Of a stretch of 64,000 bases of DNA, positions 50,671-64,000 are shown piece after piece. The notes under the pieces are model-generated. The model saw only the letters and a program-made list of their open reading frames with translations, ran no database searches and had not been told where the DNA came from. The stretch's first letter is position 1. The number at the start of each line of letters is the position of its first letter. Made by a program: the position numbers and the translations under genes. The DNA is from Sarcomyxa edulis (lineage: Eukaryota > Basidiomycota > Agaricomycetes > Agaricales > Mycenaceae): NCBI GenBank assembly GCA_009761415.1, contig QUOL01000015.1, positions 711,156 to 775,155 of the forward strand, read 5' to 3'.

Positions 50671-51239
50671 ACACCACTCGACTCGCAACCCCGACGATAA
50701 ACGACAACGCGCGACAACGAGTATAACATGATAATTCTCCATTCACCCATTCTCGAGATCACCCCCAAACACTGTCTTCACATTCAAGCACATCTGCTTT
50801 ACCTGTCGAGAGCACCGGCCAAGACCAGATTCTCTCGACAACGTACGCTGATATTTCGTCGACTGAGAGCAACCTGTAACCCGCCAACAGCCGAAGCTCC
50901 TGGTCTCCGCACACAACTTCAAGCTCCACCGTCCGTCATTCCCCCTCAAACACCAGTCTCTCAGCGCATCATCGAGCCCTACAACGTGCCGGCATCCAAT
51001 TCATCAAGTAACACAGGCTAATCCCTCGCGATGCAGAGACCGCAAAGGATATCTTCGGTCGACTGTGAGATGGGTGACTCTGACTACGAGAGCGTCTCCT
51101 AGGTATGTATGTTCACACATTCCCCATCATCTTCCTTCATTCTTCTCTCTCTGTCCTGTTCTTGTTTCTTTTCTAAATACTCTGCTACAGCCGATCAACA
51201 GCATATGCCCCACATCTCGACACATCTACTACGGTTGCT

Positions 51240-51480
51240 GACGGACACGGGATGCTCGGGAAGGCGGATTCGATGGAGAGCTGGAGGTGAGGAGAAGAAT
51301 CGACTCGCGACAGGCTTTTGTCTGCACGAACGTGGAGCACCATGGCCTTCAAGCTACCAGGTAAGCATGTAACTTCGATCCCCCATGTCATTTCGTTTCT
51401 ACGCCGTCGAGATTACTCTCGTTTGTCATGTATTCTATCCACCAGTATATGAATACTAATTAGTGGTACTGGCTAAGCAG
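51240..51480 (+). repeat. Imperfect repeat pair, left copy
   Basis: It is similar in order to 51950-52170: GATG-TCGGGAAGG-GGATT, then TTTGTCTGCACGAACGTG, CCAGGTAAGCA, GTCGAGA and CATGTATTCTATCCACC. The two copies lie about 700 bp apart and both place GGTAAGC after CTACCA or CTTCCA. Confidence 0.5.
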
Positions 51481-51949
51481 AGAACGGCATCATTGCTACA
51501 TTGTTGTGGATCCGCGTCAATCATCTAATTAGCATTGACTTCGTTTCCGCTGTCTCCACACACCGCACGCTCTCGTTGTTGGCCGTTTGCTCACATCTCT
51601 CATTCACTTACGGGCCTTATACCTCTGGTGGCCGATATTCGGAGGAAAAGGGTAAGCATATACTCAGTAATGGTCTTTCTCAGTCTTCCGTTCCATATCA
51701 ATTCTAATCTGCTCGAAAGACCCGATATCGGCTCAGTCGTGGGATTCACCTCGTCAAATAAATGAAGATTGAAGACTCAAGGACGACACAGACCGAGATC
51801 GACTAGATTGTCATCATCACGCACACGAGCATCAGGCAAGATCGAGCTTTCGTGGACAACTCACACTAGATCCACTTTCCGCCCATCACCACGGACGCTA
51901 GCACTTTCGATCCCAGCGCTTTCATCCAGCCAAGTCTTCTCGATTGCAA

Positions 51950-52170
51950 CCGCCAACGGAGCTGGATGGTTAGGATGTTCAGGGAGGACGGATTGGAAGA
52001 GACACTCGCGAGTTGGCAGCGAGTTTGTTTGTGCACGAACGTGACGTTCTAGCTTCCAGGTAAGCAAGTAAACCTACTCTTCCATTCCTACTTTGTCGAG
52101 ACTGGGGTTGAAATGCGAGTTAGCCATAACTGCTCGACATGTATTCAGCTACCACCATATACGAATATAT
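51950..52170 (+). repeat. Imperfect repeat pair, right copy
   Basis: It carries TTTGTTTGTGCACGAACGTG, CTTCCAGGTAAGCAAG, GTCGAGACTGG and CATGTATTCAGCTACCACC, in the same order as 51240-51480. The similarity is patchy, as expected of old duplicates. Confidence 0.5.
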
Positions 52171-53201
52171 TCTCACTCCCCGCCCGTGCAAGTGGAATCT
52201 ACTCCGTCACGGATTATCGAAGAGCTCGAGCTCAAGTTCCACTAACAGCACCTGGTTCCTCGCACTCTCAATCTGGAATCACGACAGTCCCCCACCTTCT
52301 CTTCACTCAAGACTGAATCACCGAGTACGCAGGCGTATTGGGACTCAATGGTATGGATATTCAATGGTGGAGTGGGGAGGGATGGTTACAAGTACATGGA
52401 TTGTTAGTCTACATATAAAACATGCAACTTCATCTGGTTTTTAATATTCTATACCCATCGCACTCGAGGTTGACGACTCGTCTGCACGGGGATCTTGAGA
52501 ACGGGTGTAGCCCGCCCATCCATTCATGGCGCAGGCCCTGGATCATAATCCACGTCGGGTCCCCTCCACCCAATGTCCGTAGCACTAGCTACATAGTCAG
52601 CCTCATCATTCTGGTGCCCCATCCCTCCATACCGCGTGCTATCGAAGCTGCGAGAGAATGTACTCAACTTTTCGTCCGGGAGACTTAGAGATTTGTATTC
52701 CTCCTTAGCGCACACTGAACATATACTCACCAATTTGTATCCCAATTTCGCCGTGCGAAACTGAACGTTGCTCGATGTTTCTTCTACCTCCATGTCCTAC
52801 TCGTTCCTCGGTGAGCATTGAATGGAAGAGAAAGAAAGCACGAAGAACAAAGAGTACATACCTTTGATGTCCCGTATCGACTTAAGCAGCACCTCCGAGC
52901 CGTCGATTTAGTCGTGAAGGTGAGTCCTGCGTCGAAACGGCGAAAGCAGAAGAAATAGGTCCTGATGGAATCGTTGGTTCTGCTTGAAGCGATGTCCTGG
53001 AGAATGAGCAGGGAGTATACTCGTGGTAGATCGTCGTGTCGTCTTGTCTTGAGAACATCAGGAGTGTGCACCTAGTACCCAGGTGGTGACATTGAAGCAA
53101 GGGCAGACGAAGACTCACTGTATACTTCAATCCTCTTCTCTCCTCTCAGGTGGTTCTCCGGCATGCAATCTTGAAAACGAAAGAAACGAAAGAACAGTGG
53201 G
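52171..53201. other. Intergenic, no gene recognised
   Basis: There are several medium-length open frames on both strands but none with recognisable motifs or consistent splicing. The remaining gaps of the mosaic (48861-49559, 49661-50426, 50671-51239, 51481-51949) have the same character: mixed composition and scattered GGTAAG sites. Confidence 0.35.
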
Positions 53202-53770
53202 TACTGTGGTCCGAGTCTGTGCACAGCCGTTCGGAGCTTCAATTTGACTGTGCACAGCTTCCACAGCAGCGCGGACTGTGCCGTCGGAGCTTGAACTGTG
53301 TACGCAGTCTGCGGTCACAGTTCAAATCTCCGCTCACTCTATGCACAGCTCCGCACACAGCCCGAGCACAGTCTCGTCGTCGTCCACCACAGATGCCACA
53401 GCACAGCTCCGCACAGTCACGGTCTTCACACAGCACGAGCACCCTACCACTCCCCTCGTCAACTTACTTATCTCCCGCGTTGCAGCAAGTCTGCTATTCT
53501 ATCCCATTCACCACGACAAAACTTGGTCAGTCTTATCGTTCTTGACCTAAATAGACTGACCTTCTCCAAAGCTTTATGACGGCTCTCATCTCATATCATC
53601 TAGGATAGGAGCAGGGTTAGGGTTAGGGAATCAGGGCATGCAGGAGATTGGAATCTGAGGTAAGTGTTTCCCTCGTTCATTTTGTCGACTCCCGAGTACG
53701 ACGAGCAGCGCTCATAACCTGTTCAAGAAATCCCGACAATCCCGGGAGCTCATGCACATCACAGTCATTA
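53202..53770 (+). repeat. Dispersed intron-like repeat, copy C
   Basis: Same order as copy A: the 141-bp CACAG block (53202-53342), AAAACTTGGTCAGTCTTATCG, ATTGGAATCTGAGGTAAG at about 53659, and the core ATCCCGACAATCCCGGGAG at 53731. A short TTAGGG tract sits between the last two blocks and is absent from copy A. Confidence 0.7.
53614..53628 (+). repeat. Short interstitial telomere repeat
   Basis: GGGTTAGGGTTAGGG, 2.5 perfect copies of the common fungal telomere repeat, within copy C of the dispersed repeat. Confidence 0.75.
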
Positions 53771-53974
53771 CAGCCAGAAACCCTTATCGTCCTCAGCGCC
53801 GTCCACACGCCCGACACAGCTCCAGTCCATATACCGATCAACACAACCAGCCCGCCGCACTGTGTACCAACTCCAACACCAACTCCAGTCCACTCCTCAC
53901 CTTCTCCAACACCAAACCACTCACACTATCACCTGTGGACGTACCATCATTCCCGCACGATGTCGAACTAGTCT

Positions 53975-55794
<1,820 letters not shown>

Positions 55795-56065
55795 GTTATT
55801 ATCACCGAGATCGTTGGAGACTACTAGTAATGATTGGGACAGGAGGATTAATTAATTATACCCCATTTCCTCGACGCTGGCGATTATATACTTTGCATGG
55901 CCTTTTCGTGGTGTCTCTCGCAGGAGTAGTCTTATGCCAGTGTCGTATTGTATGAAGTAAAATAGAAACCACGCACTTTTTTGCTGAACCGTAACCGCAA
56001 GATGGTGGTATATCATATACAGTCAGAATGCAAGATGATATCATACAGTAGATATAGCAGGGTAT

Positions 56066-56551
56066 TCAGATCTGCTGACACGCACAGTTAGCATGAACGA
56101 ATAATCGGTAAATTCTACTTACCCAGATGTACGACGACCGTTCAATGGGGATATATCCAGGCGTTCCCGGCCTGCGTCGCTCGGTCCAAACCTCGGGCAA
56201 GATACGATCCTCGTATACATGCATAGTACGCGTGTAGTAGGGATCACCTTCACTGATGCATCGGACGGTGATCCAACGTAGGTTATTAGGATTTCCGCTG
56301 TGGTTATGCCAGTCCCAACTTCACCAGACCTAATGAGACAGAAAATTGTCGTTCAAAAGAACATACTTACACAACAACCCATTGCGTTCTCCTGTCATCC
56401 AACATCCTGTCCGTAACCCACCCATGCCTGTGGAGGTCACATAGCGCCTCCCAAGTACGGCTGGCCATATCACGCGCCAGTTCTGGAGCCATGGAGAGGC
56501 TTTTCATACGATAGATCAACATGCTCTGGTGGCAGATGTAGTTGAATTCGC
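56066..56551 (-). CDS. Hypothetical protein, 3' part, spliced
   Basis: Read on the minus strand, three exons (56551-56371, 56318-56123, 56074-56066) join through GT-AG introns 56319-56370 and 56075-56122 and end in TGA (56066-56068). The protein reads YICHQSMLIYRMKSLSMAPE, then MASRTWEALCDLHRHGWVTD, VVWDWHNHSGNPNNLRWITV, YYTRTMHVYEDRILPEVW and GYIPIERSSYIWQI. It is rich in W, Y and R, with no domain I can name. Further upstream the frame breaks (a 30-nt apparent gap or a one-base loss near 56550), so the 5' end is missing or damaged. The acceptor of the first intron (GAAG) is slightly unusual. Confidence 0.5.
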
Positions 56552-56660
56552 CTCAATGATGGTATGGTGGTCACGAATCACAGATAGCAAGTTCACGCGC
56601 GTCGTCTCCAAAGAACTCTAAACGATGTCAAGACTGACGGAGTACGCTCACGCGGATCTC

Positions 56661-56677
56661 TTAGGGTTAGGGTTAGG
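56661..56677 (+). repeat. Short interstitial telomere repeat
   Basis: TTAGGGTTAGGGTTAGG, nearly three perfect telomere repeats, between two damaged gene fragments. Confidence 0.75.
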
Positions 56678-56789
56678 TGCTTTACATCCGCCGAACTCAA
56701 TCTACAACAAATCACTGAAGGTTTCGACACGCGACGCGCCTTCGATCACGTCTAAAATGTCTTTTCATTTGAAGTTTTGATCACTCTAC

Positions 56790-56960
56790 ATGGACATGCG
56801 AACGCGGAAGATGACGGACATCGAGCGTGAGATGGACGAACATCTAGAGGAGCGCAAGCAAACAGGTGATGTGGCTGCGCAGACGTTCTTGAATTCCTCA
56901 AGAGTGCGACCCGGACTTCGAGGAGTATGGGTTTGGTGTGCGCAACGAGTTTTCTGTAAG
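56790..56960 (+). pseudogene. Fragment of an unknown protein gene
   Basis: From the ATG at 56790 the frame reads MRTRKMTDIEREMDEHLEER, an acidic helical-looking start. It then slips, and a second frame continues with DPDFEEYGFGVRNEFS up to a GTAAGT donor at 56956. A one- or two-base indel near 56890-56910 would explain the slip. The family is unknown and no later exon was found. Confidence 0.35.
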
Positions 56961-57034
56961 TGGGAATCGTAGACATACTATCGAGAGTAGCGAAGCAGTT
57001 AGAATAGTCATGATTTCCAGACACAATTACGCAC

Positions 57035-57250
57035 CGTTCGTAATTGTACTTGCGAGACTTCACAGCAGGATGGATACCTGGCAGGGAAGGTGACGTGGAT
57101 ACTGGCCGTAGATCGTGTTCGTAATTGCACTCGAGACACTTCACAGCAGAGACCTGCACAGTGAAGGTGACGTGGTCGAAGGAGAATATCCCGTTCGTAG
57201 TTGTAGTCCAGACACCTCACAGCAGAAACCTGCGCAGTGAAGGTGACGTG
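57035..57250. repeat. Three imperfect tandem copies of about 76-88 bp
   Basis: GTTCGTAATTGTAC (or similar) followed by GAGACTTCACAGCAG and GAAGGTGACGTGG occurs three times, starting near 57035, 57115 and 57192. Confidence 0.75.
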
Positions 57251-57303
57251 GATGGGTGAAGGAGGAGATCGCATCGAAATTTTCAAGTGTTCGACACCGC
57301 AGT

Positions 57304-57351
57304 TTCCCACGGGGCAAATCCGCCGCTGGCGGTCGAATACCCCCGTGGGAA
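57304..57351. repeat. Long stem-loop
   Basis: TTCCCACGGGG (57304-57314) pairs perfectly with CCCCGTGGGAA (57341-57351). The loop contains a second stem, CCGCC-gct-GGCGG. No reading frame or U-tract links it to a terminator. Confidence 0.65.
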
Positions 57352-57414
57352 GATCGCGACACAGCCACATCCGATTAGATGTTCGATTTTCCAAGTCCCA
57401 CTTCCTCCATACAC

Positions 57415-57498
57415 GCTGACTACCTTCGGGTTTCCGAGGTACAGCCCACTACATATGCTGACTACCTTCGGGTTTCCGAGGTACAGCATACTACACGC
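57415..57498. repeat. Two tandem 42-bp copies
   Basis: GCTGACTACCTTCGGGTTTC followed by CGAGGTACAGC occurs at 57415 and again at 57457 with few differences. Confidence 0.85.
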
Positions 57499-57699
57499 CC
57501 TCTATAAGGATCTCGCTTCCTCTCCATACACATCTCAATCCTCCTGGCCCTAGCGCCCAAGAAAGGCCCCAGCGCCCAAGACCGAATGTTCCTTCCTACT
57601 ATCTATATCGTCAACCATATCACTAGGTCGTTGGCATATCTTAGCGAGGAATATGTCCTCACCCATCATAGTACTTTGAGCCAACCTCGGCAAGTTGTC

Positions 57700-58260
57700 C
57701 TTTTTTCCAAGAAATTATCAATATTGACCTTCTCCACAGCTTATTGCGCTCCGTAAGACGTTTCGTTCCCACCACGTTATATTCAGGATACAAGCAGAAT
57801 TTAGTGAAGGAGGGAGATCTTGCAGAGGTCTGAAACCCGAGGTAAGCCAAACGCTTTCTCAACAGACTGACTCGTCCCACTTTTCCACTGCAGTCGTCAT
57901 ATACCGCAAGTCCTCGCTTGCAATCTCGAACCAAAGATCCGCGTTCACCTCCTCAAGAGTCCCCGGCAATCCCGGGATCAATATCTGGAGTCTACAAGGT
58001 CGGTGGGTCGAGTGAAGTCGAGGTCGGAGAGAAGAAGGATCGACATGACGGTGCCCTCAACGCTACTCGCGCTGCTGTGGAAGAAGGATATTCCACCCTT
58101 CCCCACCGCAGTCGTCGCATACACCGAGTTATCACCTGAACGTTGAATACGGTGACCAGCGTTCATGCCCTCCTCAAGAGATCCCGACAACTTCGGGAGC
58201 AATTCGATATGTTGGGCACTCATCTATATCTCTCGACCTGCAACTGTTATGTCGTTGCAC
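57700..58260 (+). repeat. Dispersed repeat, copies D and F
   Basis: Copy D has TTGACCTTCTCCACAGC, CAGGATACAAGCAGAATTTAG, GAAACCCGAGGTAAG (about 57840), CACTGCAGTCGTCATATACC and a degraded core CCCGGCAATCCCGGGA (57961). Copy F shows only CCACCGCAGTCGTCGCATAC and the core GATCCCGACAACTTCGGGAG (58181). These extend the repeat mosaic to the edge of the second helicase locus. Confidence 0.5.
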
Positions 58261-58857
58261 TGTAAATGTCCAGGAGGATATACACATTGTGGATTTTGGA
58301 ACGTGGTATCAAAAGGTACGCATATCAATCCTAACTGTCTTTTGGCATTGGCTCATCCATCGATTAGTGTTCCCGTGCTCTACGAGCCTCCTTCCCCGAT
58401 CACTGCTCCAGATCACACCTGGACTCACCATCTTCATCCGCAATACTTGTCTCGCCTGAATATCCTATAGCTCTTCCCACCTTGCGCATCAGCCTACCCG
58501 CGCATTTCTCCTGCGCATACATTTGGTTTAATTCATATACCTACTTCGTACTTTCTCACTTTACCATGTGCTTCCTAGCTATATTAATCAAGATGTCTGG
58601 CTATCTAACATTCAAACTGTCATACTCAAGAAATCACAGCGCTGTTCAGCCTTAATAAAGCAATCCAGGTGCCATATTGCCAAGTAGAGAAGCCGACGAA
58701 TGATCACCGGGATACTTTGTTTTGACCATTTCGGGCATGCTTCTTTGCAGCCCATATTCATATATGCGAGTTGCGTTTTCTGAGAGTGCTCCATCCTTTC
58801 CCTCCTCCCTCACTGTACTTACTTTTTTTTCAGGGTCTACAACAATATCTTGCCTCC
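58261..58857. other. Upstream region of the second helicase copy
   Basis: No gene was recognised. A pyrimidine-rich tract ending ACTTTTTTTTCAG (about 58821-58833) looks like an intron acceptor just before the split start codon, so the end of a 5'-UTR intron is possible here. Confidence 0.4.
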
Positions 58858-61800
58858 ATGTAAGTCCAATTATCGCCAGTTATACCCTCGGTTAACTGAT
58901 CGTCTCAATAGGGCCTCGAAGCCTTCGAAGCTGTCTCTTGGCTCTATTTCACCATTCGAATACCTCACAGCGTAAGTCCTCGCGTTCCACATTCGTGAAT
59001 TTATCAACTCATCGGTTTCAGGCATTCCCGATCTGTTGCTTCACCCGAGTTTCCATCTCGTTGCGACAAATGTAACCCCGCCGCTTATTGCGACAACAAG
59101 GATTACCACCAACGTATGCTTCACCAGTTGAAGGTTACGGTGGATTACACCAATGGCGTTCTCGATGTGTATCGCTCGGCCTCGACGCAATTATTCCACT
59201 GCCCTAATTGTCAGATTGGACTCTTAGACCCCGTGAACCTCAAGGTAAATGTCGTAGACCGTGTTATAGTCATACCTTTTTGTCTTCTAATACCACACTA
59301 GAAACACGCTCGCAATTGCACCGTCACACCCCCTAATCCACAGGATTCACCTGTAGACCCTAATTTCCGATATGGACCAATACCAGCAGTCAAAGCCATT
59401 CTCCCTGAAGGCTCTGTGCACCCGTCTTTCGGCCAAACACGCCGCGATGACTTCCAGCAAAACTGCCCGACCACACCATGACATTGCCGCCTTTCGACCC
59501 CCTCAAATATGTTTTCAACGCAGAACCCACGACCGTTGTTCTCCACAAGACCCATAATCTTCCAGCATTCGCCATTATTATCAATATCAAGTATCGAACA
59601 TTCATCTGCACCTACTGCGGATGCTGCGTTGCGCCCAATGCTCTAATTCGCCACATTATACGCGATTTCGGACTTAAGCATGTTGTGGACACCATGGCCA
59701 CCGAACTTCAGACAGAGTTTGGGCTTCTGGACGACATTCCCCCCGTTCCAACGGACAACCCCCCCCCAATCTTCGGCCTCCCAATCCTTCCACCATGCTA
59801 CATCTGTGATCGGTGTGGGCGGGGCTTTCCCGTTCTTGCGTCTCTATTCTCACATCAACGCACGCCGGATCGTTGTCCTAATCCGCACAGTCTACCGCAT
59901 TCGCATCACACCGGCTATTGTCAGGAATTCACGAGAGCCGGGCCGCGTAGAGCGTTTGAGGTCAATGTCGATGCATTGCCGCTGGCTTCCAGCGCAGAGC
60001 ACGACGCCCTCTGGGTTTTTGAACACAACCTGCCTCCTTCACGCGATTTTCGAAAGATACCCATGTCCATCGCCAGCGAGGATCAGGACCTAAGCCAGTT
60101 CATGAGACGGGAGGGATGGATGCGCCATCTGACCAATCTAACACCAGAGGACATTCAGGAAGCCACTCGTTTACCCACTGCTGACGACGGTCACCTGCAA
60201 AAAATTCGCAAAGTCGTCGTTGAATGGATTCTAGGTGTCAAACCCCTTCTCCACACCCACAGTGCGTTTTCGCTCCCCAAAATGATCGCGCAAACGACAG
60301 AGTACGTGTCTCCCATGATTTCTTTCCACCTTCGACTCATTGTGCGTGCAGGAGGGAAAGCTTCGAGATTATGCGCGATCTCAAAGACCCGTCTCTCATA
60401 AAGTACGGATCGTACTGGGCAGTGGGTATATTCAATCTTATACGCAACGCAAGGGCTGGGACGTACCATACCAATACCCCCTCACTCCTTCTCAGAAAAC
60501 TATCCTCATTGAATTCGCTGACCAGTTTGCGAGAGGAAACTACTGGAACCACCATGCGTTAAGCTCATCCAGAAAGTAACTTACGCCCTCTTTGCTCATA
60601 CCAAAGGAGACTTTAAGCTCGACAAGTATTTCTCCCCCGTCACCTGCTATCTCGTCCTCTCGTCCGTGGCTCCTGAAGGGAATATCAAGTCCAATGCGAT
60701 ATCACTCAATCCATCGCTAAACTCATGTACATTTGTCGTGCGGCTATGCTCTACCACATTCACGCGACTATGGAAGCCAAGAACTGCGACGGTGAAGAGT
60801 GCGTTCTATCTCATCCCTTACCTTTGATTCCACTAACCGCAATCCCGTTTCAGAGCTTACTTGGAAGTCGAACCCTACCTCAAAGATCGCAAAGAAACTC
60901 CTATGACTTACCTGTTCAACTGCATGTGCCTCATTCGTGCCATGCGTACCAACGATCACAACGAAGCAAACATCTCATTTTCCGATGAATACGGTCGTCA
61001 ACTCATATACAAAGATCATTACATCGATCTCGACAACTTTAGCAAACTTGTAGACGGCCTCCAAGCAGATTACAACACCCTCTTGAAGAAGGAAATCTTC
61101 TTTGCTCAAGATATCCCTCGCGAGCTCGTGCTTGAGTACGACATCCGAGAGCTCGTTGACAACCCACGCAATCTCACTCCCGGGGCTTCGTTCATCAACA
61201 ACCCACGTAATACGTCTCTTCTGGTCACCAGCACACCTACGCCAAGTGGCTACTCTCGGACCCCCATCGCGCTGCTCACTTTACGTATACCAATGGTACA
61301 GAGACGTTATGGAGAATCCAACCATGCATGCATATGCTCCAAGTCTTCGAGGAGCTTCGAACGAACAATACCATCAAGACTATCGTTACGTGTGGTCCTT
61401 ATTCACGGGCAACTGAGCTCGCACGCGAAGCCTTTGCAAATCCTCCAGGAGGTGATATACGAAATGTACAGATACTCAATCATACATTTTCTATCGTTGG
61501 GATTCAGGACAAGACCTCGTACAAACTCCTTCGCGACAATTTCACTCCTCACTGTCCCACCGTCGCTGTTGCCAAAGAAACCATCTACGAGCTCGTCATA
61601 CTCCGGCCTTTCCAAGCAATGCTCATGAATTTTTTTTTGGTGAACGAGAGGCCATTCGCTACGAGATCTGTCTTCTTCCCAAGGTCTACGCCAATATGAC
61701 CGGAGATGAAGTCAGCGAAGCGCTTGGAGTTTGCACAGAGAAATATTTGGGTTGCAAGATCAAAATTCGTGATTACCGTCATCTCGTTACAGGGATCCTT

Positions 61801-64000
61801 CGCCGCCACGGCGATCCTCACGCGTTCGAGGTTGCGAAGCAGTATTTCTACGACGTTGGTCAAGGGCGTACCACCGGCGTTTCTGTGGGTACCTACGGAA
61901 TAAATGCAGACAGCATTGCCAACGCAGATCCCCGGCACGTCCTAGGATGTCAGAAAGTCAATCGATCGTGGCAGCTTCTGATGAAGATGGGTCAGGACGA
62001 ACCTCTCCGTTTTTCGTCGGAGGACAATCCACCGGTGCGAGATGTCCTCGGAGGAGGGGACGTGATGCTGGGAACCACTGCTACGGGTACTTATTCAATG
62101 CTATTCTTCTAATTTTTCGTACTAACCTCTATTTTACAGGTGGTGTAGGTACTCCGTCGGCCATTGGTCTTGACGTGGCTACACTGGGCCGTTCTATCGC
62201 CAACGAAACACGGCGGTTCCTTCAAGACACCGTCAAAAGCGCCGTTGAAGATTATATGGCTCAATTTGCTGCCTTGTACTTCCCGAACCCCCTCCTTCGT
62301 ACACTCCTGCCGATTTGCGTCCACCAACGTCGCTTGTTGTCCACCCGTCTCGTCTCTCCAACTTTCGAAAAGCCATCAACGACCCAGTTGCACAGTTTCG
62401 GAGTCCTGAGCAAGCCGAGCTCATCGAGTCTATGGTGGGTAGACGCTACCCTACGCTTGCTATCCTTCCCGCAGGTCTTGGTAAAACATTCCTCGTTATG
62501 ATGATCGCGAAATCCGAAGATATCGGACTCACCACCATCGTGATACTTCCTATCTCGGGTTTGCACGCCGACTTTGAGAGAAGAGCTCACGCCATCGGCG
62601 TATCGTATACGCGCTGGATGCCAAATGGGAAATTCAATGCAGACACTACGGTCATGTATGTCTCCATTGAACATGCCATTTTTGACGAGTTTCGAGCGTA
62701 CGTTATCCTATCATATCTATGATTATCCCAAGTCCTGACACTGCAATTAAATAGTCACTGCCTTGCGCTCTCGAAACAACGCCGACTGGCGAGATTTGTA
62801 TTCGATGAAGCTCACAAGATTCTCACCGACGTCAATTACCGCAGTGCATTCGAGTTTCTCTCGATTGAAGGAGTTCGACTCACATATTACCGCACTCACT
62901 GGCTCTCTTGGGCCTCAACTGGTCCCTGACTTTTGCAAGGCTACTGAAATCAACAATTGGCACATCATTCGTATGTGTGGAGCTCGACCTGAGATCGCAT
63001 TCTCCGTCCAGGTACACGAGCCTATCCTCCTCATCTCGGCCATCGTCACCTATGCCAAACGTGCGGCTTCCAAGTACCGGAACGAGGACCGCGGTATTAT
63101 CTACTGTCGCACAATCAACGATGCCACAAATGTCGCTCTACAGTTGGATGTCCCGTCTTATCACTCTCGGAACTCGTCCGATGAAAACCATGAGGCCTTT
63201 GAGGATTGGATCAGCGGTGTCAATAAGTTCATCGTTGCAACCACCATTCTCGGATGCGGCGTCGATTATCCTCATGTTCGTGATACTCTCCACTATAACC
63301 TCTCGTATAGCATCATGGATCAGTATCAGGAGAGCTCTCGTGGAGGCAGAGATGGACTTCCATCTAACGACATCACTTTCATTCCGACCGGTACTCTCCC
63401 CTCTGTACCGACCAGTGGCAAAGATTTTGGCGGAGCTCAATTAGGACCATGGGCTCTGAACAAAAAACAGTGTCGTCGAACTGTGTTCTCGGTCTTCCTT
63501 GACGGTGTCTACCTGACTTGCATGTCCCTGGCCAACGCCCAACATTGCGACAACTGCGACCGTCAAGGTGCACTCCAGGCGCCAATTGCTCGTACTGTCC
63601 AGATAATCCCAGGGCCGCCGAGGCAAGCTCCCATGCAGACCCCACCTCCAACATCTATGCCCCACCGTCAATGATCCCAATTCCTCGTTTGAACCTTGGC
63701 ACTGTGCCCCAGCCCCATCTCCAAAAGCTTCCATCGACTTCACCTCACCCTCGCAAGGCCCAATACAACCAGGCCCAAGGTTCACAGCAAGCTAAGGCAT
63801 CTTTCACGAAGAACCTGCCCGGGGTATCTGGCCCCAACACGCCTCAAATCGGTCTCTCTGGGTGCGTTTCACATTCTCAATCTCTTGCGAAAGCATTACT
63901 CATCCTGCCACTAAAGATCGCGTCCTTCATCCGTTGCACCGTCTCGTGCATCATCGCCGCCTGCATCCAGTTCGAGCTACAATTTTGAAAGTGATCCCTT
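58858..64000 (+). pseudogene. Second OrsD-type zinc-finger RecQ-like helicase, frameshifted, runs off the window
   Basis: A diverged paralogue of the 10011 gene. The start codon is again split by an intron (AT at 58858-58859, intron 58860-58911, then G). Further introns are 58972-59021, 59245-59301, 60302-60351, one near 60805-60852 and one near 62087-62140. Fingers include CPNCQIG...HARNC, FICTYCGCCVAPNALIRH and YICDRCGRGF. The helicase part has Walker A (LPAGLGKT), FVFDEAH, ALTGSLGP, VATTILGCGVDYP and QESSRGGRDG, followed by a Cys-rich box (CRRTVFSVFLDG, AQHCDNC). Frame changes are needed near 59475, 60451, 60557, 60695, 61205-61320, 61629 (a run of nine T), 62283, 62850 and 63570. It is therefore a pseudogene unless several are sequencing errors. 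A possible last intron starts near 63860. Confidence 0.75.

Noticed and set aside
49375..51021. Plus-strand frames of 97-158 codons in the repeat mosaic
   Set aside because: They cross the conserved splice-like sites of the dispersed repeat and show no domain; treated as repeat sequence, not genes.
56752..57394. Minus-strand Cys-containing frames of 128-135 codons
   Set aside because: Their repeated CLxYNYE-like pattern comes from the three tandem copies at 57035-57250; no independent evidence of coding.

Overview
The window looks like a subtelomeric or otherwise repeat-rich region of a filamentous fungus, most likely a basidiomycete (Agaricomycetes). Spliceosomal introns of about 48-60 nt (GTAAGT or GTGAGT to YAG) interrupt every recognisable gene. 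Short TTAGGG tracts occur. Two paralogues combine OrsD-type zinc fingers with a RecQ-like helicase, the architecture of fungal telomere-linked helicases. No rRNA, tRNA, CRISPR array or bacterial gene was seen. All assignments come from reading the sequence; no search was run.

Layout. (1) 1-4.7 kb: small intron-bearing hypothetical genes, including a divergent pair (an HNH-like fragment on the minus strand and a hypothetical gene on the plus strand) and a gene at 3868 cut off by repeat DNA. (2) 4.68-6.67 kb: an outlying cluster of truncated and diverged copies of the main repeat, plus a small hairpin array. (3) 6.67-7.86 kb: a decayed C-terminal piece of a RecQ-like helicase. (4) 7.86-9.91 kb: inverted repeats, a 156-bp tandem duplication and an 11-copy hairpin satellite with a 436-bp higher-order period. 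(5) 10.0-14.7 kb: a well-preserved seven-exon helicase gene whose 3' end is replaced by the main repeat array. (6) 14737-47534: 25 head-to-tail units of a repeat with a standard length of 1514 bp. (7) 47.5-58.3 kb: a mosaic of diverged repeats carrying intron-like signals, a decayed BiP/Kar2 HSP70 gene and small gene fragments. (8) 58.86 kb to the right edge: a second, frameshifted helicase paralogue that runs off the window.

The most interesting object is the 1.5-kb repeat. Every unit, complete or truncated, begins at the same nucleotide (TATGTTTC...). Only the opposite end varies. A perfect 20-bp palindrome lies 15 nt inside the fixed end. It is followed by 20-bp-periodic GGAATAGGG boxes, a TTAGGG-like tract and TAACCCC blocks. 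At all but one of the short joints the broken end already carried the C that precedes TATG. This resembles a one-ended amplification process (rolling-circle, reverse-transcription or chromosome-end addition) followed by block amplification. Array DNA abuts broken genes at two places, one of them a helicase of the telomere-linked type.
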